From contig OX463816.1 in NCBI GenBank assembly GCA_949825045.1, positions 19,975,243 through 20,039,242 on the forward strand: 64,000 nucleotides of DNA, given 5' to 3'. Source of the DNA: Argyresthia goedartella. Its lineage: Eukaryota; Arthropoda; Insecta; Lepidoptera; Argyresthiidae. The position numbers and the translations under genes are program-made. Below, one piece after another: positions 29,333-38,731 of the stretch. How positions within the stretch are numbered: position 1 is the first letter of the stretch; each line of letters starts with the position of its first letter. The notes beneath the pieces were generated by a model. The model had not been told where the DNA came from. It did not search any database and worked only from the letters and a program-made list of their open reading frames with translations.

Positions 29333-29914
29333 ATGCCGAAAGCACTAAGAAAAGGGAAACGTTTAGATCGGCAAGCCTGCGAAGTTATTTTCAATATTTA
29401 TTTATATTTCTTAACTGAAAATGATAAATTCAAACATACCAACTATACTGCTTACTTTTGTAAAGTCCAAAAACGAGTTTCGGTGGCCAGTGGAATTTCT
29501 CAACGAACAGTAAATAAAATATTGCAAAAAGAATACATAAATCAATCCACCTCCAATAGTCCGAAGTCGGCAAAATTGGGTAGACCAAATAAATTATTTT
29601 TTCTAGGTCTTGACGATTTTGACTACAACGTTATACGCCGATTAGTGTATAATTTCCATTTGATATACAAACAAGTACCTACAATTAAAGCCCTGAAGTC
29701 CAAGTTATCCGAAGCCATAAATTATAAGGGATGTGACTTTACGCTAAGAAAAATTCTTAGAAAAATGGGATTTCGGTATAAAAAAGTTGAAAACAACAGA
29801 AAATTACTTATCGAGAAAGATGATGTTCGTTTAAAAAGAGTAAAGTTTTTAGCCGCGAAAACGAGTACTGAAAACACGAACCTGAGTTGGAAAATTATAT
29901 GGCTAGTTTTGTAA
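29333..29914 (+). pseudogene. N-terminal half of an IS630/Tc1-type transposase
   Basis: A 193-codon open frame begins MPKALRKGKRLDRQACEVIF and contains a helix-turn-helix region (VASGISQRTVNKIL) followed by a second DNA-binding region (LDDFDYNVIRRLVYNF, ILRKMGFRYKKVENNRKLLI). Just where the first catalytic Asp block (WLDETW type) should start, the frame ends in KIIWLVL, so the DDE core is absent. About 10 bp later another frame reads ENSDDDTPENSSDSDCDMEV and continues to a stop near 30048. This acidic stretch is the normal C-terminus. The pattern is an internal deletion of roughly half the gene. It could still make a DNA-binding fragment. Confidence 0.8.
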
Positions 29915-30448
29915 TCACCGTTCATGAAAACTCTGACGATGATACACCAGAAAATAGTTCTGATTCTGACTGTGATATGGAAGTTGGAAGTATTGTTTCG
30001 CATCACACTATCCACCCCGCTCCTCCTCCTCTTATCCCGCTGTCATAATCGAAGTCGTTCATCCAATCAGAAAATCATATTTATTTATATTAATTTCTTT
30101 GCTGGTTTGTTTTGTTTTATGTTGAGGTGTCTTTTTTGTTATGTCATAGTATTTTTAATTACATTTAATTACAAAAATTTATTGTTATAAAAAAGGTCTG
30201 CAAAATCCTACTGTAGTTTTGACTTATAGTTAGACTTTTGGGGTTCCAATCCTTATAGAATCATTAGATCATCCCAACCGGAATTTGGTTTTTATCAGTG
30301 CGTTTTATTGAAATAAAACGTCCTCAGTAACTAGTTATATTTTTGTTTACCTAACAAATTCTTTATATGATAGAATCGTGGTGGTTTTAACGTCTCAGTG
30401 TAATATACGTCAAACGGGAAATTTGACATTTGACATTGATAAATAAAG

Positions 30449-30575
30449 TACCGTAAAAGGGGGCTAATTGGAATTGAGGGGCTAACTGGAACTAATGGAA
30501 AATGGAGCCAAATCTCTGCATTTTGGTATTAGTTCCAATTATCCCCTCAATTGCAATTAGCCCCCTTTTACCGGT
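30449..30575. repeat. Snapback MITE/hairpin
   Basis: Arms of about 47 nt ('accgtaaaagggggctaatt...' and its inverse ending 'agccccctttta') enclose a loop of ~30 nt. The arms have only a few mismatches. Flanks include 'taaagta' and 'ccggtatgcg'. It lies inside the 29012-30726 transposon. Confidence 0.8.
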
Positions 30576-31048
30576 ATGCGATTTATTTGATACCTACACG
30601 CACAGAATACATTATATATACTACACGTAATTTAATAATACAGTAATTCATAGACACATCGGCACCATTCGGGTGTTATCGTTGTTCCGAGTTTTGCCGA
30701 TAGGAAAGGATTATTCACTACATCTGTAGCTATTTCGCCACGCCAAATGATGACCAATTTGTGATTTTTATAACTTAAGGTATAGGAACATAATAAATTT
30801 AATTGTATTTTCGATTTGTTGACAAATCATTCCTACTCAATTAGTGACTTAGAATTTCGTATGAAAATAATTGTTGTTGCTTAACTGTGGTTTAAAAGTT
30901 TTTTTTCTTATCACTTAAATCACATCGAAATATAAAATACGAGCATACGTACACAAATTCCAAGTTGCCATCCCTAGGGGGGCAGAATCCACGAGATTTT
31001 AGACTAGTAGAATCTGCCCCCCCCCAAAACCGATGAAGGGGGCATATA

Positions 31049-31335
31049 AGAGCTCCGTGGTCTAATGGGTTTTACGCTTGCTTCTCACACACGGGATGCA
31101 GGTTCGAATCCTGACCAGGGAGATAATTAATTTATCTTATGTACATTATCAGACGTTCAGTGTTTCGGATGACACGTTAAGCTGTAGGTCCCGGCTACTG
31201 TCGCTACGTTGTAGTGGTCGTCAAACCCCTCCACCAACCCACACTGTGCCAGCGTGGTGGAGTATGGCTTAATCTTACTCGTATCCGGGTAAAGGCCTGT
31301 GTCCCTCGGTGGGGACATTAATGGGCTACTTTTTT
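31049..31335 (+). mobile_element. tRNA-derived SINE, family C
   Basis: Head 'gagctccgtggtctaatggg' with B box 'ggttcgaatcc', then a body with 'ttcggatgacacgttaagct', 'gtggtggagtatggct' and 'gtgtccctcggtggggacat', and a short T/A-rich end. Other copies: 39010-39295 (+), 54245-54511 (-), 20146-20245 (tail). Confidence 0.85.
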
Positions 31336-31489
31336 ATTATATTTGATTTGATTTTTGTAAATAAATTACCTATTCAATTTCTGTCCACTTCCGCTTTCAA
31401 TTAGCAAAGAGTTGTTATCCTGAGTACATAGTTCAATACTACATAGATATACCTTTTGTTTTGGATATTATCCTTGTCTTTGCATTTAT

Positions 31490-31620
31490 ATGCAGACACA
31501 TACATTGCTTCTGACCCCACACAAGGATACCCTGTGTCGTGAGAACCAGAAACACCGTCGTCACAAACATGTCATGCAAGACCTGGATTTTTCTTTTTCA
31601 TATTTTTTTTCTTTTTTTCG
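31490..31620 (-). mobile_element. SINE family B, tail fragment
   Basis: 'cacaaggataccctgtgtcgtgag', 'aaacaccgtcgtcacaaaca' and 'caagacctgga' match the body of family B in reverse. No tRNA head. Confidence 0.6.
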
Positions 31621-32034
31621 TAATAAGCGTACAGTACGAATCGTATGTGTACCAACATGAAGTAACTCTACGTCAGTCCTCAAGGCTGGCTGGGCACGCC
31701 GACAGCGGAACATAGAATTTCATCTTTAGCTTGCTTTTAGAGCATTATGATTTAAAATATTATAGAAAGTCGATATGTAGAAGACTAACAGATCAACATA
31801 ACTTGATATTTATTATAACGGTTAAATAAATAACAAGTACAAACATTTTAATAGGTACGTGAAGTGCGAAATTGTAAAATATTTTGTTATTTATGATTAT
31901 CGGATTTTGTAATAATTTCGGAAGACTTTTCTATCGAACAAAATAATCGATACTACATTACTGCCGTCGTCGTAGCGGAGAAATTCGGAAATTGCAGGAC
32001 GAGTATTCAGGCAATTGGCATTTCGGCCGAGGTG

Positions 32035-32417
32035 CTGTCACCGTAAGATTGTCAAACAGTTAGTTGATAAACTAACGTTTTTTTTCTCGTTAATTGGTCA
32101 ACTATTGACAGATATTAAACTGTAGTGTACTGCTTGATATATGACGCGTTAGTTGATAAACTATCGGTTAAAACCGTTAAATAGTAAACTGGTTTATAAT
32201 TGAATTGCAAACGAAATACCTACCAGGGCAAACACTTAGCTTAAGGTGAAGACTAGAGGTGGCGGGCCCCCGAATAGCCTTCGTGTTAGGTTGACATGTA
32301 AGGACAAAAGAAAACGTAAATTCTAAACCCTGTCGGTCTGTTTTACTATCTGTCGATAGTTGATCAACTAACGCGTTAGTTTATCAACTAACGATTTTGA
32401 CTATCTTACGGTGACAG
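32035..32417. mobile_element. 383-bp MITE with ~43-bp terminal inverted repeats
   Basis: Left end 'ctgtcaccgtaagattgtca' with 'agttagttgataaactaacg' is mirrored at the right ('cgttagtttatcaactaacg' then 'cttacggtgacag'). The interior 32226-32330 ('gcttaaggtgaagac', 'cttcgtgttaggttgacatg') recurs at 43562-43862 and, inverted, at about 40720-40850. It encodes nothing. No clear target duplication was found. Confidence 0.78.
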
Positions 32418-32797
32418 ATGTATATTTACAAAGCACTTTTCTAAAAAAAATGCAAGGAAATTGAAAAATCTTTAAAAAAAACCCTCTTCAATTCTCCAGG
32501 ACATGAAATTCTCGCAAGTTTTTGTATACATTTCCCTTGACTTCTTTGGTAACAATTTTTCCTGGCCAATTTGGCTTCCGCCCTTAAAATTGGCGGAGTA
32601 CATTAAATCTTCATTTCACTCTCATTAGAACTCATTATAATTTATTCAATAAAATATTTGTTCTCAACACTTTTATTTTAGCTTTTTAGTTTGTTTTCCC
32701 GCTAATGGTAGGTATTTTTTTCGTATTCTTTTTTTAGATAAAGGTAACTCGATGCCTTTTCATGTGGTGATATGCCCGATTTTTGATGACTTGTGCA

Positions 32798-33030
32798 TAT
32801 TAAATTATATAAACATAAACATTTACCTACAGGCACATATATTGTTTCTGGCCCCACACTAGGATTCCCTGTTTCGTGGGACACAGAAACAGCGTCGTCA
32901 CATACATAGGTTTATACCGACGACATCCAAGACCTGGCGATTGTTTGTTTTGTAATCCCCCGCCGGGGATCGAATCCGGGACCCTCGCATAGTAAGCAGA
33001 GCCACAACCGCAACGCCACAGAGGTCGTCT
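32798..33030 (-). mobile_element. tRNA-derived SINE, family B, inverted
   Basis: Full-length inverse of the copy at 21147-21335: tRNA-like head at 32965-33030 ('gggatcgaatccggg', 'ccacagaggtc') and body with 'cactaggattccctgtttcgtggg'. Confidence 0.85.
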
Positions 33031-33589
33031 ATTCATGTTGTAAATTGAAATAAAACCTCACTTAGTTAATGCATGCTACTAAAGAAACCAACGAGAAGGT
33101 ATTTGCCTTGAGATTTACAAAATGCTGTTTTCGCCTAATGCGCCGCCTCAATTGTCCAAACAGGGGGAAATATATTCCCACCGAGTTTTCAACTTTATGG
33201 CTTTTTAATAAATTCGAAAACCGACAAATTAACGCGATATTTAAATATCTGACAATGACTAGAAATGTGAGGTGAATCACCTCATATCTGCATGATGTGA
33301 TGGCCACAAAGTGGCTGCCTCACGCCAACCGGCGGCGCGCGGCGGTGTGACGAGCGCAAGGTGGAAGGCGTCAATCTATCTGAGGTTGGCAATATCCGGG
33401 CCGCTAGCGATCGTCTCAGACGCCCCCTTTCGGTGAGTTTAGCTAATCGAGTTTAGAGCTAAACGTGATTCGTATTAATCGTAATTCTCGGTTGCATTTT
33501 TTATATTAGCAATGGGAAGATAGGTACTAAAACTATTTTTGGCGAACTTGCTGAGAAAATACCCGCAAGTGCGCGATATTATTGTATCT
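33031..33589. other. Intergenic, with a GC-rich block
   Basis: 33300-33430 is GC-rich ('caaccggcggcgcgcggcggtg') against AT-rich surroundings. No ORF or repeat assignment. The remainder is unremarkable. Confidence 0.35.
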
Positions 33590-33925
33590 ACTTATCTATT
33601 CTATTCTTCTTAAGGGTGTGTACCGCCTGCGCCTGGCCCACTTGAGCGGGGCCTTTGTGCATGTCCCCTTCGCCTGCACATCTAATTGAGCCATCCCAAC
33701 CCTGGTGCAGAAGGCCTGGAAGTTCTAGGAGCTCGTGGGTAGATGTGGTATCAACCAGGATTGCCATCCTGGTTTCTATTATAAATGAAAATGCCATAAG
33801 CATGTGCTCTACTGTCTCATCCAATTCCATACAGCCCCAGCACAGGAGGCTGTCCATTGCACCTGTAATTTTCAAGTGTTTGCTTAGTGTACAATGGCAT
33901 GTCATTAGGCTTGTTAGTATTTTTA
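33590..33925 (-). mobile_element. Jockey/R1-type LINE ORF2 C-terminal fragment
   Basis: Minus-strand translation reads LMTCHCTLSKHLKITG, then SLLCWGCMELDETVEHML, the C-terminal Cys/His motif common in Jockey/R1-type elements. The rest of the LINE is absent; a MITE abuts it at 33925. Confidence 0.65.
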
Positions 33926-34425
33926 TCTACACACGTATCATAAACCCTCTTTACTGCGTACAAAAACCGCACGTTACGATCAGCATAATGTTAAACTACT
34001 TGGTAAAAACTCATTTATGACCATAATGTGTAATTTTTCTACATATTATGACATTCAAATCTCGAACGCCGACGCCCGCCTGCGTGCGGCTTCTAGTTTG
34101 TCTGTGAAGTGGGTACTGACATTCAAATTTCGAACGCCAACGCCCGCCCGCGTGCCGCCCCTAGGTTGTCTGTGAAGTTGGCACTACAGAACAAGCTAAA
34201 CAACTGCAGAGCCACAATGCCGGTCAAACATGCGGTTCCTGAACACATCAAAGAGAGCTTATGATATGTGTGTAGATAAACTAGTGTATGTAAATGTACA
34301 TAATTAGGCATTAAAACTCTCGAGTGATATTATTATGAAACTCGCCTTCGGCTCGTTTCATAAACCCACTCTCGAGTATTAATGCCCTCCATAATGTAGC
34401 AGTCACATAAACTACTATTATTTTA
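33925..34425 (+). mobile_element. MITE family with 'atctacacacgtatcataa' ends, copy 1
   Basis: Matches the inverse of 47718-48104: 'accgcac-ttacgatcagca', 'gaccataatgtgtaattttt' and 'aaagagagcttatgata'. Inverted subterminal repeats ('atctacacacgtatcataa' and 'tatgatatgtgtgtagat') bound the core. This copy has a ~70-bp internal tandem duplication (34050-34185) that the other lacks. No coding potential. Confidence 0.7.
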
Positions 34426-35006
34426 CTGCGTGGCAGTCTCATTACGTAGTTAACTATCTAATTATCTCATAATAGTTTACTATCTTTACTATCTACCAAT
34501 ACAAAATACAAAAAAAAAAAAACGAAATTAAATCTAAACATACTTAAATGAGTATCAGTATAAATATTTTTACCGAGCGAGCGAAGCGAGCGAATCGTCT
34601 CTGTTTTAGGATTGGGCAAAAATGCTTTCGTATGTTTGTCTGTGCGGTTGTTCTCCTCTTCAGGCCGCATTTCTCTACCGATTTTCGTGAAATTTTGTGA
34701 GCAGGTTGGATAATTAAATAGAATTTTTCAGTAGATTTAGTTTATGGATTTTTTTCAAAATGGCGGAGATATGGGGTTTGAAAATGTAAAAAAACCGCTA
34801 CAGCACAGACAGCTTGACGGATTTTTACAAATGACATGTTGTTGGATTCGTGGTGACCGTGAGAGTGATACAGACTGTATCATTTTAGTGAAAAATTGCA
34901 AAATGTAGCTTACAACGTTATTGGTGCGGCTACTTCAATACTAACCAGATATTAAGTATTGATCTTATTTGTAATTAATGTTTTTTACAATTGTAATGTG
35001 CTACTC
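34426..35006. other. AT-rich intergenic sequence
   Basis: Contains an A-run (34509-34521), 'gagcgagcgaagcgagcg' (about 34576) and 'ggtgcggctacttcaatact' (about 34922), a motif also at 24518 and 38029. No gene seen. Confidence 0.4.
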
Positions 35007-35254
35007 TTTTTTTTTTTTTTTTTTTACTGTAGATATTTACATATACTTAGCAAACGTCAGTTTTTGCCTCTTCTCTACATTGGACCACTGTGGGAGAAGA
35101 AGGGCGTAGAAACTCCCACAGATTTATTTTTAGATCTCTTTTAAAAATAGGTTGTGCTTAACTAATACAAATATGAAAAATTTAATTGTTATGATTAATA
35201 AGCAGGAATAAATAATTACAAAATTATTAACAGCAAGGTCTGTGTTAAGCCAGA

Positions 35255-36625
35255 CTAACCCCATACAGTCCTGTCATTTAAGTAATCTTGAACATTGTAA
35301 TATCCCTTTTTCGACAAAGTCGCTTTAACATGCTTTTTAAATTGCTCAAATGGCAATTTCAAAATCTCCAGAGGTATCTTATTGTAGTAGAGAATGCACT
35401 GACCCTTGAAAGAATTGCTAACCTTCGCGAGTCTAAAACGGGGCGCACATAGTCTGTGATTATTTCTTAGGTTAACATTACAGCTGTCGCTAAGTTTGGA
35501 AAATGTTTTAAGGTTCTTGCGTACATACATTATATTTTCAAAAATAAATTGACTAGCTACTGTTAGTATGTCAATTTCTTTAAAAAGCTCTCTTAAGGAG
35601 TCTGTTCGTTTAAAATTATAAATTGCTCGAATAGCTCTTTTCTGTAAAATAAAAATAGTTTGAATATCCGCTGCTTTCCCCCACAACAAGATACCATAGG
35701 ACATCACACTATGAAAGTAACTAAAATATACTAGCCTAGATGTAGCCACATCCGTGCTTTGTCTGATGTTCCTAACAGCGTAAGCCGCAGAACTTAATTT
35801 ACCAGCCAATTTATCTATGTGGGGTCCCCACTGCAATTTGGTATCAATGGTTATTCCAAGAAACTTCGTATCATTTACCAATTCTAACGTGCTGTTGTCT
35901 AACACCAAACTGGTCTCAACTTGCCTGACATTTGGAAGTGAGAATTTGATACACTTGGTTTTACAAGCGTTTAACAATAAATTATTAACTGTGAACCAAT
36001 TCAAGGTTAAAGACAATACACCATTAACATAATCAAAATCTCCTTTTTGTCTTTCAATTTTGAAGACCATTGAAGTATCATCAGCAAACAACACTATGTC
36101 AGTTAATTTCTCCACGATGAAAGGCAGATCATTAATATATACCAGGAATAAGAAAGGGCCTAATATGGAACCTTGTGGAACGCCAATTTTAACACCCGAT
36201 CCATCAGATTTTACGCCGTTAACTTCTGCCTTTTGAATTATATTGCTTAGGTATGATCTTAGTAGATCCAACGCTTTATTTCTAACTCCGTAATGATTTA
36301 ATTTAATTAATAGCGTATTATGATCAACACAATCAAACGCCTTCGACAGGTCGCAAAAAACTCCGATAGCATCCTGTGCGGCCTCCCATGCAGAATAAAT
36401 ATGAGATACAAGGGTAATACCTGCATCCGTAGTCGATTTACCCCTAGTGAATCCATATTGTTTAGTGTGGAGTTGTTTTGTACGGTTGAAGTGTGAGAGC
36501 ATTTGATTGAGTATAATCTTTTCAAATATTTTACTTAGTGTTGGAAGAACAGGTATTGGTCTGAAATTTGAAGGATCGCCCTTATCTCCCGATTTGAACA
36601 GCGGTATAAGTTTACTGTGTTTCAT
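35255..36625 (-). CDS. LINE ORF2, reverse transcriptase part (456 aa open)
   Basis: The frame covers all RT blocks: LIPLFKSGDKGDPSNFRPI, FCDLSKAFDCVDHNTL, GVPQGSILGPFLFLVYIND and VLFADDTSM (catalytic FADD). The thumb and C-terminal region match copies 1 and 2. The stop follows DRTVWG. The apparent Met at 36625 is internal; the frame continues upstream to the frameshift near 36750, where it should join the endonuclease frame. So this copy is nearly intact but probably inactive. Confidence 0.92.
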   Translation of the reverse strand: MKHSKLIPLFKSGDKGDPSNFRPIPVLPTLSKIFEKIILNQMLSHFNRTKQLHTKQYGFTRGKSTTDAGITLVSHIYSAWEAAQDAIGVFCDLSKAFDCVDHNTLLIKLNHYGVRNKALDLLRSYLSNIIQKAEVNGVKSDGSGVKIGVPQGSILGPFLFLVYINDLPFIVEKLTDIVLFADDTSMVFKIERQKGDFDYVNGVLSLTLNWFTVNNLLLNACKTKCIKFSLPNVRQVETSLVLDNSTLELVNDTKFLGITIDTKLQWGPHIDKLAGKLSSAAYAVRNIRQSTDVATSRLVYFSYFHSVMSYGILLWGKAADIQTIFILQKRAIRAIYNFKRTDSLRELFKEIDILTVASQFIFENIMYVRKNLKTFSKLSDSCNVNLRNNHRLCAPRFRLAKVSNSFKGQCILYYNKIPLEILKLPFEQFKKHVKATLSKKGYYNVQDYLNDRTVWG

Positions 36626-36747
36626 GAGGTCTGGAAAAGCCCCATCGTCAACATATTTATTGAATATATAAGCTAAGTGTGGGGCTATAACTAGAATTAC
36701 TGAACCAATGACTTTGACTGATATACCCCACAGGTCTTCCGTATTTT

Positions 36748-37725
36748 TTAAGTTAAGTAATTTAAACGTTTTGCAATGTCCTGGGGATATACATGATGAA
36801 ATTTTAAATATACATTACTGACGCTAGTGTTATTTTTTAATAAAGTCTCTGTTTCAAATGGAGATGAATTTAGACGGTCCGTTGTGAGTACGGGTACATT
36901 GGTGAAGAATGTTTCAAAAGCTCGAGCAACATCAGCGTTGGATTTAACAACATCATCACCTATCTTTAGGCAGAAATCACTGTCCCTTGGTATAACTTTG
37001 CCAGTTTCGCGGTTTATTATTTGCCAAACTGTTTTCATTCTATTATTTGAATTTTGAATTTTTCTATTAATGTGTAAAGTTTTTGCAGTTCTACAAACCA
37101 ACTTGAAAGTTTTGGAATATTTTTTAACATAGTCATGAAATTTCCGATCAAAGTTATAGGTTTTTTGATCATAAAGGTCATACAAGATAACTCTACTTTT
37201 ACGAATTTCAAACGTTGCCCAGTCATTAAATTTAGATTTACCGTTGTAGTCACTGACTTTCTTTAATTTGAAAACTTTATTGAATTCTGTCTGAATAATG
37301 TTGAAGAAGTCTGAGTAGATTTTGTTTGGGTTCTGTTCATTAAAATCCGGTACTGGCAAATTTATATCTAAGTTTTTCGTATATGTCTCTAGTCTATGGG
37401 ATGTAATAGGCCTATAAAATGATGGACCAGTCTTATCCTTAATAGTTATTGGGAATGAAACTGTTTGACCACTGTGATCGGAGGGTAAGCAGTTAATTAC
37501 ACTTTTACTTGTGAATGTACAGTCACAAAAAACGTTATCTAAGCAAGTTTGGCTGGTAAGTGTAATTCTAGTCGGCTCTAGAAATACATGACATAAATTA
37601 AATGATTTGAACAGAGTTATTAATCGTCGCTTCAGTGTTGTATCTACAAGCAGATCTACATTAAGATCGCCACAAATAATTAACTTTTTTCTGTTATTAC
37701 AAAGTTTAATGAGGGCTTCCTCCAT
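36748..37725 (-). CDS. LINE ORF2, endonuclease C-terminal part and linker
   Basis: 325 codons. IICGDLNVDLL (catalytic GDxN) and CLPSDHSGQTVSFPI (SDH motif) identify the apurinic-type endonuclease of non-LTR elements. TVWQIINRETGK is the linker segment before RT. The frame runs open upstream at least to 37795 (LFGTSTAEFNFEIFEK), where homology ends. It ends at 36748 one frameshift away from the RT frame. Confidence 0.9.
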   Translation of the reverse strand: MEEALIKLCNNRKKLIICGDLNVDLLVDTTLKRRLITLFKSFNLCHVFLEPTRITLTSQTCLDNVFCDCTFTSKSVINCLPSDHSGQTVSFPITIKDKTGPSFYRPITSHRLETYTKNLDINLPVPDFNEQNPNKIYSDFFNIIQTEFNKVFKLKKVSDYNGKSKFNDWATFEIRKSRVILYDLYDQKTYNFDRKFHDYVKKYSKTFKLVCRTAKTLHINRKIQNSNNRMKTVWQIINRETGKVIPRDSDFCLKIGDDVVKSNADVARAFETFFTNVPVLTTDRLNSSPFETETLLKNNTSVSNVYLKFHHVYPQDIAKRLNYLT

Positions 37726-37795
37726 AATTTTCTCAAATATTTCGAAATTGAACTCTGCTGTCGATGTCCCAAATAAACTATTTTGGTACCGTAAC

Positions 37796-38731
37796 CAGGT
37801 ATATTCATAAGTTTGTAAGTGTTATTGAAAGAAAATCCAGTCAGGTTATTTGTTGTCACCCCCAGATGGCGTTAGTTGTAGTCTCGCGCTATCGTTTGGT
37901 TTTCATCTCAGTATATATTTCCACATGTAAATTGTATCAGTTTGACTAGAGTGCGTCGCTCACAGATTGGAATATTGATATTATTTGTAATTTGTATATT
38001 CGATTTGGTTTGAATTGAAAGTTTTTGGTGCGGCTTCATTAATACTCCATGTACTTATATAGGTAATCAAGTAAATTCATAAGTTTGTATGTCAGATGTT
38101 CAGCTTTCCACCAACGGGCTCGCGAGGTCTACAGCTCACAGAGCCACTAGTATTATAGTTTTATTTTATGACTATAGATATAGAACTAACATTGCAATGT
38201 TACACCGCTTCACAAATACTTATCTCATACTAGTCGTTGGTGGCTAATTGGTTTGAGATCGGATCCGCAATCTGTTTATAGGGACTAGCCAAGATTGTTT
38301 TATTATTTTTAAGCTCATTTTACAGTACAGTAAGTACAAGAGTACGCTGGTACGGAACCGTTCTTTTCCGAATCCGACCCGTATTTGACCGATTTCGTAA
38401 TTATACATAAGACTACGACAAAGAAAAATCTAGGACCTACTTGTTAATTAATACGAATCAAAAGATACCAAATTCAATGAGGTTGCATCGTTTTATTACA
38501 AATTTCAAAAGGTCAATTCCCGACCGCATACCACTGATAGCACCGATCATACCATGAATATCATCTAGGACTAGAGTATTTTTCAAGACGAATCTGACGA
38601 GTTCAAACTTGATGGGGTGCGTCGTTTTATTACTGAGTTCCCATGACCACCTTCCGGCTCCATTATCAGATCAGATCTATGTCAGAAATAGATAGATCAA
38701 ATTAAATTAGCAGTATACAGAACCTAATGAG
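37796..38731. repeat. Noncoding DNA with repeat fragments
   Basis: 'ccaggtatattcataagttt' (about 37794) and 'tcaagtaaattcataagttt' (about 38070) are related to each other and to 24550. 'ggtgcggcttcattaatact' is at 38029. 38400-38690 holds another repeat, with two diverged copies of a unit ending 'gcrtcgttttattac' and 'gagttcccatgaccacc'. No gene. Confidence 0.45.

Larger units (their letters stand above)
29012..30726 (+). mobile_element. IS630/Tc1-type DNA transposon, internally deleted
   Basis: Terminal inverted repeats of 25 bp (CAGATGTAGTGAATAATCCT...) are perfect at 29012-29036 and 30702-30726. Each end is flanked by TA (29010-29011 and 30727-30728). The element is 1,715 bp and encodes only the two ends of a DDE transposase, so it is nonautonomous. 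The perfect ends suggest fairly recent movement in trans. A nested hairpin MITE is at 30449-30575. Confidence 0.88.
28515..31040. mobile_element. Nested composite: outer inverted repeats around an IS630/Tc1-type element
   Basis: Left side (28515-28670) has 'tgccccttcatcggc', 'ccactagtctaa' and 'gggggcagattcaactagtc'. Right side (30976-31040) has the complements 'ccgatgaagggggcata' and 'gactagtagaatctgccccc'. They look like the two ends of one older element, opened by a later insertion. The right side alone also forms a hairpin (30978-31025). The interior includes 28735-28800, which shares 'acagagttccca' and 'ccaccttc-ggc' with 38500-38690. Confidence 0.5.
35007..37795 (-). mobile_element. Longest copy of the LINE family, 3'UTR to mid endonuclease
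   Basis: Reading on the minus strand, it holds the C-terminal part of the APE endonuclease, the complete reverse transcriptase and the 3'UTR, then a poly(A) run (complement of 35007-35025). The 5' end is truncated near 37795 inside the endonuclease. The 3' tail differs from copies 1 and 2: here poly(A) follows 'atctacagta' directly, while the other copies continue 'ataaagtactttgactatt'. Confidence 0.92.

Noticed and set aside
33062..33307. Overlapping ORFs on both strands at 33.1-33.3 kb
   Set aside because: No conserved sequence on either strand and no exon signals; chance frames next to a SINE.
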